Origin: Cognatishimia sp. 1_MG-2023
GTDB lineage: Bacteria; Pseudomonadota; Alphaproteobacteria; Rhodobacterales; Rhodobacteraceae
Assembly: GCF_030548175.1 (NCBI RefSeq)
Contig: NZ_JAUORX010000007.1
Coordinates: forward strand, 1-64,000
Reading direction: 5' to 3'
Length of the DNA stretch: 64,000 nucleotides
A program made the position numbers and the translations under genes. This document shows positions 26,606 to 36,874 of the stretch, piece after piece (position 1 is the stretch's first letter; each line of letters starts with the position of its first letter). The notes below the pieces were generated by a model. That model was given only the letters and a program-made list of their open reading frames with translations. It did not search any database and had not been told where the DNA came from.

Positions 26606-27937
26606 TCAGCGATCGAGGCGCGCTTTGATTTTGTCGGGAATGGCGACGCGTTCAAAGAGGAGGTTTGCCAAGTGTTGCAAGCCGACGCCGGTGCGGATTT
26701 CGAATTCTTCGTATTTAAAGCGGCGCGCAGAGACGCCGTTTTTGCGGAAGTCTTCGATGAGCGTTTTGCGCATGGCTTTGGGGCCGCAGAAGGCGACGGT
26801 GAGGTTGGCGGGATCTTGGCCGGTGATTTGCAAGAGCTTGTCTGCCGTAGCGCGGCCGTTGGATTCAGAAGCATGAATGTGCAGCGTCAGGTTAGATTTA
26901 GCTGCGGCAAGTGCCGTGAGTTCGTCGATATGGGCTGCGGCGTCTTCTGATTTGACGCAATAGACCAGATGGATGGGATCATCGGTTGCTGTCAGGGCCT
27001 GCGCCCAAGCGAGGAAGGGTGTGATGCCGACACCGGCTGCGATCCAGAGTTCCTGGTGACCTTTGCCTTTGGAGCGGCGCTCGAAGTGGCCAAAGGGGCC
27101 CTCGATCTGCACGGAGGCATTGGGATTTAGATTGCGATGTAGGCGCGTGGTGAAATCACCGAGCTTGGCCACAGAAAGGCGGATTGTGCCGTCATCGGTT
27201 GGCGCTTTGGAAATTGTGAATGGGTGCGGCTCTGCACCGTCAAAGCTGGCGAATACGAATTGGCCGGGGCGGTAGCGCAGTTTAGAGGCGGTTGGTTTGA
27301 GCGTGATCGCCAATGCGTTGCCGGTTTTTTCACTGGATTGCACAGCGTAACGGCGCGAGGGGCGCAGGCGTGACGGCAATAAGCGATAGCTGAACGCAAG
27401 GATGCCAAGCGCGCAGAAAGCCGAAACATAAAGACCAAGTGGATCGCCGTTTTTGAACGGTTTTAGAATGAACAGGTAATGCGCGGCCCCTGCCATAAAG
27501 AAAAAACCCATCAAGCGATGTGTCCAACGCCACAGGTGATAGGGGATGAAGGTCGCGATTGTGATGACGACGAGGATCAAGAGGCCATAGAGGCTGAGTT
27601 CGCCCAGAGTTTCGGCAAGCTCTTCGAGCCAGTTTTGCCCACCTAGGTGGCGCATTTCGGCATCAATGGTGTCATGCAGAAGGATGAAGACCATCGCCAT
27701 AATGCCAAGCCACTTGTGCAGCACGTAGCCTTGGTCAAGGCTGCCAAAGATCATCTCTGTCACTTTGAAACGCGTGGCGATGAGTTGCGAAATGGCCATC
27801 GCGATGAGGGCGGCGATGCCCATGTACTGCGAAAAGAGCGCCAAGGTATCTCGGCCGTGGTTCAGCGCGGGGAGCCAGATGATCGGTAGAAGAATGGCAA
27901 TGGCGGTGAGCAGGAGCCCGATCGGATTGAGACGCAT
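26606..27937 (-). CDS. Ferric reductase-like transmembrane flavoprotein
   Basis: 443 residues, COG4097 type. Six N-terminal helices form a ferric-reductase-like haem domain with paired His (YVLHKWLG, LLHD, RWTHRLMG, GAAHYLF). An FAD-binding FR-type domain follows (PGQFVFASFDG, HPFTISKAP), then an NAD(P)H domain (AAGVGITPFLAW, CGPKAMRKTL). It should move electrons from cytoplasmic NAD(P)H across the membrane; the acceptor is unknown. I start at the ATG at 27937, ten codons inside the longest frame. Confidence 0.9.
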   Translation of the reverse strand: MRLNPIGLLLTAIAILLPIIWLPALNHGRDTLALFSQYMGIAALIAMAISQLIATRFKVTEMIFGSLDQGYVLHKWLGIMAMVFILLHDTIDAEMRHLGGQNWLEELAETLGELSLYGLLILVVITIATFIPYHLWRWTHRLMGFFFMAGAAHYLFILKPFKNGDPLGLYVSAFCALGILAFSYRLLPSRLRPSRRYAVQSSEKTGNALAITLKPTASKLRYRPGQFVFASFDGAEPHPFTISKAPTDDGTIRLSVAKLGDFTTRLHRNLNPNASVQIEGPFGHFERRSKGKGHQELWIAAGVGITPFLAWAQALTATDDPIHLVYCVKSEDAAAHIDELTALAAAKSNLTLHIHASESNGRATADKLLQITGQDPANLTVAFCGPKAMRKTLIEDFRKNGVSARRFKYEEFEIRTGVGLQHLANLLFERVAIPDKIKARLDR

Positions 27938-28263
27938 TGTGTGACCCTTGTTGGCTTGGCCCACGTGGGCTTGGCTATTGGGTCACTGGTCTGCGGATTG
28001 GGGTGATTTAAGTCAACTGTTTTTGCGGGAAAGACAGGGATTTTCCTTATAAACTTGGAAGGTTATGGGATTTGATTTGCAATGGCAGCTGCGTTCACCC
28101 GTTTAGAACGCACAAAACCTACTGAAAGGTTTTGGCAGGAGCCTATCCTATCATTTACACACACCTTCAGGGCTGTAATAGCTTTGGGTATTCATTTATT
28201 CGCCGCATGGTTCCAACCTGCGTTACCTCGGTTTTGGGGCACCTCTTTTTTAAGGATCTTGGC
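27938..28263. other. Divergent intergenic region
   Basis: 326 bases between the flavocytochrome and EamA genes, which are transcribed outward. It contains a perfect 12-bp palindrome, GCCCACGTGGGC (27959-27970), 22 bases upstream of the flavocytochrome start. That could be an operator, but no regulator is assigned. AT-rich sequence near 28020-28080 may carry promoters. Confidence 0.4.
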
Positions 28264-29127
28264 ATGCTGAACATGTCGCTTTGGGCATTACTGGCCTTGC
28301 TTTGGGGCAGTTCATTTTTGGCGATTGGTGTTGGGGTTGAAACCCTGTCCCCTGCTCTGTTGGTCGCGGGTCGCATGGTGATTGGTGCCGGGATTTTGGT
28401 TGTGGGCCTGTATCTGTTGGGCCGTAATCTGCGTATGGGGCGGCGCGGCTGGATTATTGCATTTGTGGCCGGAATGACCGGAAATGTCGCGCCGTTTTTA
28501 TTGATCAGCTACGCGGGGCAGACCGTAGATAGCGGATTGGCCGCGTTGATCATGGGGGTTGCGCCGATTGCGACGGTTACTTTGGCGCCTTTGGTGCATC
28601 CGGATGAAACACTGGGGTATCTCAAGATTATCGGAGCAGCCATTGGGTTTAGCGGTTTGTTGCTGTTGTTTGGTCCGCATGTTTTGAGCGGACTTGGCGC
28701 ACAGCTTGTGCCCCAGTTGGCCTTGTTGATCGCAGCGCTGAGTTATGCGTCGACCTCGCTATTTTCGCGGCGGTTTCCGCATAGTGATCCGATGCAGATG
28801 GCGGCGGCCTCTGTGTTGGTGGGGGCGATTGTGATCTGTGGCTATGTGCTGGCGCAGGGCGGCGATCTGACGTTTGCGACGATGTCGACAAACTCTTTTA
28901 TTGCAATGATTTACCTAGGCGTTGGACCAACGGCTTTGGCGGCGGTGGCTTATTTCTACCTGCTGCCGCGTATTGGGGCGGGACGGTTGCAACAAGTGAA
29001 CTACGCGGTGCCGGTGATTGGTGTTTTGCTGGGAGTGGTGCTGTTGCATGAGCGCCCAGAATGGAATGTCTGGGCGGCCATGCCGGTGATCTTACTTGCC
29101 GTGTTTTTCGTGACGCGAAAAGCGTGA
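28264..29127 (+). CDS. EamA/DMT-superfamily permease
   Basis: 287 residues with ten hydrophobic segments and two EamA repeats. The N-terminal LLWGSSFLAIGVGVETLSP and the second-repeat P-x-x-x-L-x-x-V ending are typical. Drug/metabolite transporters export small molecules; the substrate is unknown. The ATG at 28264 has AAGGA upstream. It converges on the YitT gene with a 12-base gap. Confidence 0.9.
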   Translation: MLNMSLWALLALLWGSSFLAIGVGVETLSPALLVAGRMVIGAGILVVGLYLLGRNLRMGRRGWIIAFVAGMTGNVAPFLLISYAGQTVDSGLAALIMGVAPIATVTLAPLVHPDETLGYLKIIGAAIGFSGLLLLFGPHVLSGLGAQLVPQLALLIAALSYASTSLFSRRFPHSDPMQMAAASVLVGAIVICGYVLAQGGDLTFATMSTNSFIAMIYLGVGPTALAAVAYFYLLPRIGAGRLQQVNYAVPVIGVLLGVVLLHERPEWNVWAAMPVILLAVFFVTRKA

Positions 29128-29139
29128 GGTTTTGCTGAC

Positions 29140-29766
29140 TTAGCTGGTCAGCGCCTCTGGCGTTGGGGTGCTTTGTTCGATGCGAAAGTTCCAAGCGACC
29201 ATAAGGTTCATGATGGCCGCACCGATGAAGGAATAGATCAGCTGCTCGGTAGAGATCACCGTTGCGGCCCCTGCGAAGATCATGAAGTCCACAGTTAGCT
29301 GCGTCCATCCGGTTTTGATGCCGAGCCTTTGCTCGATCACCAAGGACAACACCGACATGCCACCCGCCGAAGCGTTATGGCGGAACATCGCGATCACGGC
29401 AAAGCCCGCACAGGCCCCTGCAAGGACAGAGGCCAAAAGGGGATCAATGTATTCGAACACGATGAGCCGTGACACGATTGGCGTGAAAACGGAAATACAG
29501 GTTACCGCAAATAAAGTGCGCATCGCAAAGACGACCCCGCGCTGGAGCCAGCCTAGCAGAAAGAACGGAAAGCTAATCGCGAAGAACAACAGGCCGAAAT
29601 CGACACCCCAAGCATAGGACAACAGTAACGCCAAGCCAGAGGTTTGCCCGGTCACCAGCCCTGCCCCTTTGAGCAATAGCATCGCGACGCAGGCTAAAAT
29701 AATCCCAAAGCAGAGGCCCTGGAGGTCATAAAAAGAGATCACATGTTTCAACGAAGGGCGCGGCAT
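29140..29766 (-). CDS. YitT-family (DUF161) membrane protein
   Basis: 208 residues with five to six hydrophobic segments. YitT features include KGAGLVTGQTSGLALLLSY near the N-terminus and HNASAGGMSVLSLVIEQRLG in the middle. Function unknown in general. The C-terminal DUF2179 domain of longer members is missing, as in proteobacterial short forms. Confidence 0.85.
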   Translation of the reverse strand: MPRPSLKHVISFYDLQGLCFGIILACVAMLLLKGAGLVTGQTSGLALLLSYAWGVDFGLLFFAISFPFFLLGWLQRGVVFAMRTLFAVTCISVFTPIVSRLIVFEYIDPLLASVLAGACAGFAVIAMFRHNASAGGMSVLSLVIEQRLGIKTGWTQLTVDFMIFAGAATVISTEQLIYSFIGAAIMNLMVAWNFRIEQSTPTPEALTS

Positions 29767-29944
29767 AACAGAGAGTCCGAAAAAATTTGAAAGTGGCCGT
29801 TATTTCAAACAGCCGGTGACTTCTCCCTGCCGCGATAAATAGACAGCATTGCTGACGTATTCAAGGCGCAAATTCGGTTACACCGCGCTTTTTGTGGGAT
29901 GGGCTGATGTATCGCTTTACCAAAGTTCACGACTGCGAAAATTT

Positions 29945-30922
29945 TTAGGCCTGCAAAACAAACTGTGGTTTGTCGCTATTGGCAATGCGCGACACGAGTG
30001 CCTTTTGCTCTTTGTCTTTTGGGATCAAACAAGCGGATTTTGAATGTGTGTCTTGCATTTGCAGTTCTGGGAAAATGGTAAACAGCTCTTCGCGAGCTTC
30101 ATCTGAAATTGCGCGCATCGCCTCGGGGCCGGTGAAGAGGCTCTCGGTCGCTGCGCCTTCGGCATAGATGATCTCGTGTTGCTGAAAGACCAAATGGTAA
30201 TAGGACACACTTGTAAGGGTATCGTCTACGTAGATGCCTGGTAAATCCGTGAGCTTGATCGCCGCGATTAACGCTTCGTTTTGCCCAAACATTCGCTCTA
30301 CAATCGGTGTGTTGACCAACATGCGATGTTGTCGAGATACGATCAAATCCTGTTCCGGAAGACCATTCCCTAAAGCGCCGGCGACGATCCTTACCGGGCA
30401 CAACCGTGGGTTTCTGGCCATTTCACGGGCAGAATATGTGGCGTTTAGGACCACACTCAGATTTAGGATTTTGTCTTTCTGCCCAATAACCGACATGCCA
30501 GATTTGAGCGTTTCTACCGGCACAGGGCCGAGCGGTGTGCTGACGTTTGTTCCGGCGGTTAGGCAAGGTGGGCCGAGTTCTTTGACGCTTAGGGGCGCGG
30601 CTGTGTAGCCGTATTTCGCGCCCATGAATGCGCCGTCTTCTAGGACAGAACCATCGGTTGGGGTGAAAACTGACGATCCGTCGAATAAATAGAATGTTGT
30701 TCCAGTAACTTCTAGTGATGAACCATCTTCGAGCTCTACGACGACAACCTCACCCGGATACGCGACAGCCACTTGAGAGCCATTGATTGTATCGCTGGTG
30801 CCAATATCCCCATCATCATCTTGATCGGTGAGCGTATACTTTTGAACCGTGAGTTTTGAGCCAATCGCGGGTGGAACCGCTGCGTCGACGATCCAAAATT
30901 GATCTACATATTGTGTTGGCAT
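29945..30922 (-). CDS. Hint-domain (hedgehog/intein-like) protein
   Basis: About 325 residues. The Hint domain begins at CLTAGTNVSTPLGPVPVE (near residue 124) with block-A Cys and Thr, and continues through SRQHRMLV, the His-containing motif, and YYHLVFQQHEIIYAEG. The N-terminal 120 residues are Asp/Gly-rich and resemble the secreted modules linked to Hint in roseobacters. No splice-junction His-Asn is evident at the domain end, so it is not an intein. I prefer the ATG at 30922 (AGAGG eight bases upstream) over the GTG at 30931. It stands alone between YitT and the rplQ terminator. Autoprocessing is possible but unproven. Confidence 0.85.
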   Translation of the reverse strand: MPTQYVDQFWIVDAAVPPAIGSKLTVQKYTLTDQDDDGDIGTSDTINGSQVAVAYPGEVVVVELEDGSSLEVTGTTFYLFDGSSVFTPTDGSVLEDGAFMGAKYGYTAAPLSVKELGPPCLTAGTNVSTPLGPVPVETLKSGMSVIGQKDKILNLSVVLNATYSAREMARNPRLCPVRIVAGALGNGLPEQDLIVSRQHRMLVNTPIVERMFGQNEALIAAIKLTDLPGIYVDDTLTSVSYYHLVFQQHEIIYAEGAATESLFTGPEAMRAISDEAREELFTIFPELQMQDTHSKSACLIPKDKEQKALVSRIANSDKPQFVLQA

Positions 30923-31078
30923 CTCAAGCACCTCTGCGGTTCTTGGGACTTACTAGTATCAACTTGATATTAAAGTTATGTTAAATTCAATTATTAATAT
31001 ATTAACCCAGCCCGGGTGACCTAAAAATTTCGACTAACGGCAGGCTCTTTGTGAGAGGTGGATGCGATACAGAAACGA

Positions 31079-31108
31079 AAAACCCCGCCTGTTTCCAGAC
31101 GGGGTTTT
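31079..31108 (-). terminator. Terminator of rpsM-rpsK-rpoA-rplQ
   Basis: AAAACCCCG-C-CTG, loop TTTC, CAG-A-CGGGGTTTT. On the minus strand the stem is followed by TTTTCG, 25 bases after the rplQ stop. Confidence 0.85.
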
Positions 31109-31132
31109 CTATTTCTTTAGAGAGAGAGCAGT

Positions 31133-31549
31133 TTATTCTGCGTCTTCGATCTCTACCAGGCGGGCTTTGTCGCCTGCGCCTTTTGCATCAACGTCGCGGT
31201 CAACGAATTCGATGATCGCCATTGGTGCCATGTCGCCATAACGGAAACCGGCTTTGAGGATGCGGATGTAACCACCGTTACGCTCTGCCATGCGTGGGCC
31301 AAGAACGTCGAACAGTTTCGCAACGTACTTGTCTTGCTTCAGACGGGACGCGGCGTTACGGCGAGAGTGAAGGTCACCCTTTTTCGCCAGAGTGATCAGT
31401 TTTTCAACGATCGGGCGCAGTTCTTTTGCTTTTGGCAAAGTTGTTTTGATCTGCTCGTGCTCGATCAAAGAGCCGGCCATGTTTGCGAACATCGCTTTAC
31501 GGTGTTCGTGTGTACGGTTTAGGCGGCGGTAACCACGTGCGTGACGCAT
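31133..31549 (-). CDS. rplQ: 50S ribosomal protein L17
   Basis: 138 residues with the typical start [25 protein letters not shown]17 lies near the polypeptide exit tunnel. Last gene of the alpha block. A 161-base gap with two hairpins separates it from rpoA, unusually wide for this operon. An acidic C-terminal tail ([23 protein letters not shown]) is common in alphaproteobacterial L17. Confidence 0.97.
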   Translation of the reverse strand: MRHARGYRRLNRTHEHRKAMFANMAGSLIEHEQIKTTLPKAKELRPIVEKLITLAKKGDLHSRRNAASRLKQDKYVAKLFDVLGPRMAERNGGYIRILKAGFRYGDMAPMAIIEFVDRDVDAKGAGDKARLVEIEDAE

Positions 31550-31646
31550 TTTAATATTCCTTTTATGTGCCTTTGGTCAGGCGATGCTTTGTCTGGCGTC
31601 CCATGCGGGTGGGCCGCTCTCCTTGGGGCAGGATGCCCTTGAATTC

Positions 31647-31689
31647 CCCACTATTGTGGGCATTTGAGCGGGCCGTATAAGCGGCCCGC
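31647..31689 (-). other. Intercistronic hairpins between rpoA and rplQ
   Basis: GCGGGCCG-TATAAG-CGGCCCGC (31668-31689) and CCCAC-TATT-GTGGG (31647-31660). Neither is followed by a T-run on the minus strand. Candidate processing or mRNA-stability elements within the alpha operon. Confidence 0.65.
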
Positions 31690-31710
31690 CCGAATTTCGC
31701 AAGACGTTCT

Positions 31711-32727
31711 TTAGAACGCGTCTTCGAATTTTTTCGCCAGATCTTCGATGTTGTCGGGCGGCCAGTCCTCAACGTCCATGCCAAGGTGCAGACCCATGCC
31801 GGACAGTACTTCTTTGATCTCGTTCAAAGACTTACGGCCGAAGTTCGGTGTGCGTAGCATTTCTGCTTCGGTTTTCTGGATCAGATCGCCGATGTAAACG
31901 ATGTTATCGTTTTTCAGGCAGTTCGCAGAACGTACAGACAGTTCCAGCTCGTCCACTTTCTTCAGCAGAAGTGGGTTGAACTCGAGACCATCGTCTTCGT
32001 CCTGACGGCCAGCCGCTTCTGGTTCGTCGAAGTTCACAAAGATAGACAGTTGGTCCTGCAGAATACGCGCAGCATAGGCTACGGCGTCTTCTGGTGTCAG
32101 GGAACCATCTGTTTCGATCTTCATGGTCAGCTTGTCATAGTCCAAAACCTGACCTTCACGAGTCGGCTGAACATCATAGGACACGCGCTTAACAGGCGAG
32201 TAGATCGCATCGATCGGCATAAGGCCGATTGGCGCGTCTTCTGGCTTGTTTTTATCAGCGGAGACATAGCCTTTGCCGGTGTTCACGGTCAGTTCAACGA
32301 ACAGATCCGCGCCATCGTCGAGGTGACAAAGAACCAGGTCTTTGTTCAGCACTTCGATGCCAGCTGAGTCAGAGATGTCGCCAGCCGTTACCGCACCTGG
32401 ACCTTTGGCGTTGATGGATAGGCGCTTAGGGCCTTCAACGTCCATACGCAGGGCAACCTGCTTAAGGTTCAGAATGATGTCAGTTACGTCTTCGCGAACG
32501 CCTGCAACCGAGGAGAACTCGTGCAGAACGTTGTCGATTTGAACGCTGGTGATGGCCGCGCCTTGCAGCGAGCTCATCAGAACGCGACGTAGCGCGTTGC
32601 CCAGTGTCAGACCAAAGCCACGCTCGAGCGGCTCTGCAACAACAGTCGCTTGACGCGCTGGGTCGTTGCCTGGCTTGACTTCAAGCTGTGTCGGCTTGAT
32701 CAATTCAGCCCAATTTTTATGGATCAT
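31711..32727 (-). CDS. rpoA: RNA polymerase alpha subunit
   Basis: 338 residues. The N-terminal assembly domain ([26 protein letters not shown]) and the C-terminal domain with the UP-element/activator-binding helix-hairpin ([20 protein letters not shown], then [13 protein letters not shown]) are complete. The ATG at 32727 (MIHKNWAEL) has GGAGGG upstream. Fourth position of the alpha block is canonical. Confidence 0.98.
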   Translation of the reverse strand: MIHKNWAELIKPTQLEVKPGNDPARQATVVAEPLERGFGLTLGNALRRVLMSSLQGAAITSVQIDNVLHEFSSVAGVREDVTDIILNLKQVALRMDVEGPKRLSINAKGPGAVTAGDISDSAGIEVLNKDLVLCHLDDGADLFVELTVNTGKGYVSADKNKPEDAPIGLMPIDAIYSPVKRVSYDVQPTREGQVLDYDKLTMKIETDGSLTPEDAVAYAARILQDQLSIFVNFDEPEAAGRQDEDDGLEFNPLLLKKVDELELSVRSANCLKNDNIVYIGDLIQKTEAEMLRTPNFGRKSLNEIKEVLSGMGLHLGMDVEDWPPDNIEDLAKKFEDAF

Positions 32728-32797
32728 GCGTCCCTCCATTCTTGTCTTACCCCCATGTTCCGAAAGGGTCAGACTCCCGAGGTTTCAAAACGACGAA

Positions 32798-32826
32798 CTG
32801 GGGCCGTGAAAAACACGCGGCCCCAG
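32798..32826 (-). other. Intercistronic hairpin between rpsK and rpoA
   Basis: CTGGGGCCG (32798-32806) pairs with CGGCCCCAG (32818-32826), with a further short inner pairing around an A-rich loop. No T-run follows on the minus strand. Candidate processing or stability element. Confidence 0.7.
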
Positions 32827-32841
32827 CTGCAATATATTGGA

Positions 32842-33231
32842 TTAAACGCGGCGGCGCTTTGGTGGGCGGCAGCCGTTGTGTGCCATTGGTGTAACGTCAC
32901 GGATAGATGTGATGTTTAGACCAAGTGCAGCCAATGCGCGCAAAGCGGATTCACGACCAGAACCTGGTCCTTGAACTTCCACTTCCAGAGTTTTAACACC
33001 GTGATCTTGCGCTTTTTTGCCTGCGTCTTCTGCAGCCATCTGAGCCGCATAAGGCGTAGACTTACGAGAGCCACGGAAGCCCATGGTGCCTGCAGAGGAC
33101 CAAGAGATTGCGTTACCCTGAACGTCAGAGATCAAGATTTTGGTGTTGTTGAAGGAAGAGTTTACGTGAGCTACGCCCGCCGCAATATTCTTCCGCTCTT
33201 TTTTCTTAGTACGAGTCTTTTCGCGTGCCAT
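32842..33231 (-). CDS. rpsK: 30S ribosomal protein S11
   Basis: 129 residues, full length. Conserved segments [26 protein letters not shown] and [23 protein letters not shown] are present. S11 forms part of the platform near the mRNA exit. It follows rpsM by 16 bases. Confidence 0.98.
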   Translation of the reverse strand: MAREKTRTKKKERKNIAAGVAHVNSSFNNTKILISDVQGNAISWSSAGTMGFRGSRKSTPYAAQMAAEDAGKKAQDHGVKTLEVEVQGPGSGRESALRALAALGLNITSIRDVTPMAHNGCRPPKRRRV

Positions 33232-33247
33232 GGATCAAACCCTCCCC

Positions 33248-33616
33248 TTACTTCTTCTTACCAGCAATGGCCTTTGCAGGACCTTTGCGAGTACGAGCGT
33301 TGGTGTGAGTACGCTGACCACGAACTGGCAGGTTACGACGGTGACGCAGGCCACGGTAGCAACCAAGGTCCATCAGACGCTTGATGTTCATTGTCACTTC
33401 ACGACGCAGGTCACCCTCAACGGAGTAGTTTGCATCGATGTGCTCACGAACGGCTAGAACTTCTGCGTCAGACAATTCGTTCACACGACGTGTGGAATCG
33501 ATTTTGACTGCTTCGCAGATTGCTTTTGCAGAGGTATGACCAATACCAGTGATGTAAGTCAGGGCAATCGGGACCCGTTTATGGGTCGGGATGTTAACGC
33601 CGGCGATACGTGCCAC
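33248..33616 (-). CDS. rpsM: 30S ribosomal protein S13
   Basis: 122 residues, starting [21 protein letters not shown], with the C-terminal [22 protein letters not shown] tail. It is a head protein that contacts the P-site tRNA and the L5 bridge. First gene of the alpha block, directly after its own leader and promoter. Confidence 0.98.
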   Translation of the reverse strand: MARIAGVNIPTHKRVPIALTYITGIGHTSAKAICEAVKIDSTRRVNELSDAEVLAVREHIDANYSVEGDLRREVTMNIKRLMDLGCYRGLRHRRNLPVRGQRTHTNARTRKGPAKAIAGKKK

Positions 33617-33774
33617 GTGTTATCTTCCTTTTCGTTGCGGTTCCGTAGCTCCAGAACCTTTTTTCACAACATAAGCCCGAGGCGTTGAGGCCACCGGGCT
33701 ACAGCTGATCAGGTGATCTGTTACTCAGGTGCGACCCGAATAACTAGAATTTGATTCTCTAATAGAGATACGCG

Positions 33775-33803
33775 TGGATACGGATGAATTGCGGGCGGGT
33801 CAA
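33775..33803 (-). promoter_or_regulatory. Probable sigma70 promoter of the alpha block
   Basis: On the minus strand TTGACC (33798-33803), a 17-base spacer and TATCCA (33775-33780), about 160 bases upstream of rpsM. The 343-base divergent gap (33617-33959) also contains an AGCCCG/CGGGCT hairpin near 33675-33700 in the rpsM leader, which could be a regulatory leader. On the plus strand TTGAAA (33885-33890), 17 bases and TTATCC is a weak candidate promoter for the outer-membrane gene. Confidence 0.5.
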
Positions 33804-33959
33804 GAGCCGATCTTTAAGTCACGAACAACACACGTTTTCGACAGCTTAGACCAGACATTTCCCTGGAAATTTACAACGCTTAGTTGAAAGGGCGTGATTT
33901 CCAATTTTATCCACTTTGCCGCATCCATTTCTTACATTCAAAATATTTGGAGAATTGAA

Positions 33960-34628
33960 ATGAACATCCAAAAGGGACTCGCGTTAACAGTCGCGCTTGG
34001 CCTTTCGGCGGCAACAGCACAAGCCGAAGGATTCTACATCAGCGGTAATATCAGCGCGACCAGCAGCGGCCACACTCTAGAACGTAACGCGTCCACCCCT
34101 GGCCTACCTGTTACCGATACTGCAGGCGTTGGCTTTTCAGAGACCACCGATATTTCCGGCGGTATCGCACTTGGTTATGAAAAAAATATTGGCAACGGCC
34201 CATTCTTTCTAGGCGCTGAAGCGTTCTACAATTTCGAAGATGCTAGCTCTCGGAATATCGTCGGCGTGTTGGCCACAGACGTCAGCCTGAACGCCAGCTA
34301 CGGTGCGCGCCTTTTGCTGGGTGTCGAAGTGGCGCCTAAACTCTCGCTTTATGGCCATGTTGGTTATACGACGCTCGATTTCGACCTGCGCAATTCCTAC
34401 ACATTTGCACCACCCGTTAGAAACGCCTCTCGTAACGAGGGTGCTGTGTCCTTTGGTGCAGGCGCGCGTTACGCGGTGAATGACAAATTCTCTGTCTTCA
34501 CAGAATTCACACAGGTTGCAGATGTAGACTTTGACGGCATCGCAGAAGTGGCGGGCGGCACAGGTCGTGTGAACCCAAATCGCCTCTCTCTGAACAAAGT
34601 TAGCTTTGGTGTGAAGTACGATTTCTAA
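33960..34628 (+). CDS. Outer-membrane beta-barrel protein (OmpA/opacity-like)
   Basis: 222 residues. Signal peptide 1-22 (SAATAQA-E). The rest alternates hydrophobic strands typical of the OMP_b-brl family and ends in the C-terminal KVSFGVKYDF with a terminal Phe. About eight strands are likely. The ATG at 33960 has GGAG eight bases upstream. The gene lies on the plus strand between two minus-strand ribosomal blocks (E and F) and shares a bidirectional terminator with adk. Ligand or function unknown. Confidence 0.88.
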   Translation: MNIQKGLALTVALGLSAATAQAEGFYISGNISATSSGHTLERNASTPGLPVTDTAGVGFSETTDISGGIALGYEKNIGNGPFFLGAEAFYNFEDASSRNIVGVLATDVSLNASYGARLLLGVEVAPKLSLYGHVGYTTLDFDLRNSYTFAPPVRNASRNEGAVSFGAGARYAVNDKFSVFTEFTQVADVDFDGIAEVAGGTGRVNPNRLSLNKVSFGVKYDF

Positions 34629-34774
34629 TTACGAGTGCAACACGTAACGAGTAACGAGGGGTGGCCACGGTCGCCCCCAGTCATTCAGAGCTCTGCGGCG
34701 ACGAACATACTGCCCCTCTTTGCGCGTCCGAATGGGGAACTATGCGCAGGCACCGGCTTTCAGGTCATAGAACG

Positions 34775-34807
34775 AAAAAACCCCGCCTCAGGGAGACGGG
34801 GTTTTTT
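34775..34807. terminator. Bidirectional terminator, outer-membrane gene / adk
   Basis: AAAAAACCCCG, CTC/GAG inner stem, CGGGGTTTTTT. T-runs on both strands, so it can end both the plus-strand barrel gene and the rplO-secY-adk block. Confidence 0.88.
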
Positions 34808-34827
34808 GAAACTTTGCTGAACTGACG

Positions 34828-35403
34828 TTAGTCGAGCGCTTGCGCGATCTCGGCCTGTACGTCTTTGATGTCAGCCAGACCATCTACCCAGACGAGATTA
34901 CCTTTTGCGTGGTAATAGCCGATAAGGGCGTTGGTCTTTTTGTAGTATTCCATCAAACGGATCTTGAGGCTTTCCTCGTTGTCATCCGCACGGGCTGTTC
35001 CACCAGCAGCGACTGCTTCCGCTGCGCGGCCAACGATACGGTCCACCAAGACTTCGTCGTTCACAGCCAATGCAATCACAGCATCCAGTTTTTCGCCAAC
35101 CTCTTGCAGTAGCTCCTCCAAAGCATCTGCTTGAGTCAAAGTCCGTGGGAAGCCGTCAAAGATGAAACCACCTTTTTTGTTTCCTTCGAGCTTTTCGCGG
35201 ATCAGACCGATGACGATGTCATCAGTGACCAACTCGCCAGCATCCATAATCGCCGCAACTTTTAGACCCATTTCGGTACCGCTACTTTTAGCTTCCCGAA
35301 GCATGTCGCCAGTGGACAGCTGGATCATGTCACGTGTTTCTACGAGATGGCTGGCTTGCGTTCCCTTACCGGCACCTGGTGGTCCTAATAAAATAATATT
35401 CAT
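34828..35403 (-). CDS. adk: Adenylate kinase (short-lid form)
   Basis: 191 residues. P-loop [10 protein letters not shown] at 7-16, NMP-binding region with TGDMLREA and FDGFPRTL. The lid is the short form without zinc cysteines. Interconverts ATP, AMP and ADP. The ATG overlaps the secY stop by four bases, the usual spc-operon end. Confidence 0.97.
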   Translation of the reverse strand: MNIILLGPPGAGKGTQASHLVETRDMIQLSTGDMLREAKSSGTEMGLKVAAIMDAGELVTDDIVIGLIREKLEGNKKGGFIFDGFPRTLTQADALEELLQEVGEKLDAVIALAVNDEVLVDRIVGRAAEAVAAGGTARADDNEESLKIRLMEYYKKTNALIGYYHAKGNLVWVDGLADIKDVQAEIAQALD

Positions 35404-36764
35404 CGACGAGCAGCTCCCTTTCTACTGCGCTTCTTGCTGCCTTTGCCACGCAGCTGAGACTTTTCAATCAAGCCTTCATACTGGTGCGCAAGCAAGTGGC
35501 TCTGAACCTGTTGAATGGTGTCCATGGTCACTGAGACCACGATCAGAACCGAAGTACCGCCAAAATAGAAAGGAATTGCCAATTGGCCACGAATAACTTC
35601 AGGCAGGAGACAAACTGCCGCAAGGTAACCAGCGCCAAGGACCAAAACGCGGGTCACAACGTACTCTAGATACTCGGCTGTCTTCTTACCTGGGCGAATA
35701 CCAGGGATGAAACCATTCTGATTCTTTAGGTTCTCTGCAACTTCGTCAGGCTTGAAGGACACGTTGAAGGTGTAGAAAAACGCGAAGAACACGATCATTG
35801 CCACGAAGAACAATAGATACAGCGGTTGGCCCGGGCCAAAGTACGCCAGAATGGTCGACATGATTGGACCAGTTTGGCTGCCAGAGAAGGTGCTGATTGT
35901 TGTTGGCAATAGCAGCAAAGAGCTAGCAAAGATCGCTGGGATAACGCCCGCTGGGTTTACTTTTACAGGCAGGTGGGATGAGCCACCGTCGTAAACTTTC
36001 ATACCAACTTGGCGACGTGGGTATTGAATATGGATCTTGCGTAGCGCGCGTTCCATGAACACCACAAAGGCGATGGTCCCAACGACCATGACCAATACAC
36101 CCACAATAACCGCTGGGCTGATGGCGCCAGAACGACCGGATGCGAAGAACTGTGCAAGTGCTGCAGGCACTTCGGCGATGATGCCGACGAAGATGATCAA
36201 GGAGATACCGTTACCGATGCCGCGTGCTGTGATTTGCTCACCCAGCCACATCAGGAACATTGTACCGCCGATCAGCGTGACCATGCAGGAAACAAGGAAG
36301 TAGAGACCCGGGTTTGTGACCAAATCACCGGATTGTAGCGAAACAGCTAGGCCATAAGACTGCAAAGTCGCCAGAACCACGGTGCCGTAGCGCGTGTACT
36401 GGTTGATCTTTTTGCGGCCTGCGTCGCCTTCTTTTTTCAGCTGCTCCAGCGCTGGGACCATAGAGGTCAGCAGCTGGATAATGATCGATGCCGAAATATA
36501 CGGCATGATACCCAGAGCAAAGATGCCCATACGGCCCAATGCGCCGCCGGTGAACATTGTCAGAATGCCGCCAATACCGCTCGCAGCCGAATCCATGAAT
36601 TCACGCAGGGCATTTGCGTCAATGCCAGGTACAGGAATGTATGTACCCAGGCGGTAGACGATCAAAAGACCGATTGTAAACAGAATACGATTGCGAAGAT
36701 CGGTGGCTTTACCAAGCGCGGCCCAGCTTGTGTTGGCCGCCATTTGCTCTGCTGCAGATACCAT
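35400..36764 (-). CDS. secY: Protein translocase subunit SecY
   Basis: 454 residues with ten membrane helices. Plug region [19 protein letters not shown] and [18 protein letters not shown]-terminal cytosolic tail with [16 protein letters not shown]. Forms the SecYEG channel. It follows rplO after 110 bases containing a stable hairpin, and overlaps adk. Confidence 0.98.
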   Translation of the reverse strand: MVSAAEQMAANTSWAALGKATDLRNRILFTIGLLIVYRLGTYIPVPGIDANALREFMDSAASGIGGILTMFTGGALGRMGIFALGIMPYISASIIIQLLTSMVPALEQLKKEGDAGRKKINQYTRYGTVVLATLQSYGLAVSLQSGDLVTNPGLYFLVSCMVTLIGGTMFLMWLGEQITARGIGNGISLIIFVGIIAEVPAALAQFFASGRSGAISPAVIVGVLVMVVGTIAFVVFMERALRKIHIQYPRRQVGMKVYDGGSSHLPVKVNPAGVIPAIFASSLLLLPTTISTFSGSQTGPIMSTILAYFGPGQPLYLLFFVAMIVFFAFFYTFNVSFKPDEVAENLKNQNGFIPGIRPGKKTAEYLEYVVTRVLVLGAGYLAAVCLLPEVIRGQLAIPFYFGGTSVLIVVSVTMDTIQQVQSHLLAHQYEGLIEKSQLRGKGSKKRSRKGAARR

Positions 36765-36786
36765 TCGGATCTCTCTTCAAATGACA

Positions 36787-36821
36787 ACGCCGCCAAGAGC
36801 GTTTTCCGGCTCTGGCGGCGT
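36787..36821 (-). other. Intercistronic hairpin between rplO and secY
   Basis: ACGCCGCCA-A-GAGC pairs with GCTCTGGCGGCGT around an eight-base loop, with a single bulged A. On the minus strand it is followed by TGTCATTTG, not a T-run. Candidate processing/stability site lowering or separating secY expression from rplO. Confidence 0.7.
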
Positions 36822-36874
36822 CTTTAGGAAAACTCAGAGTGTATGTAAGCGGACAAAGGCCCGCTCACAACCTC

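Noticed and set aside
29945-30922. Intein in a host gene
   Set aside because: No flanking host-protein halves and no C-terminal His-Asn splice junction.
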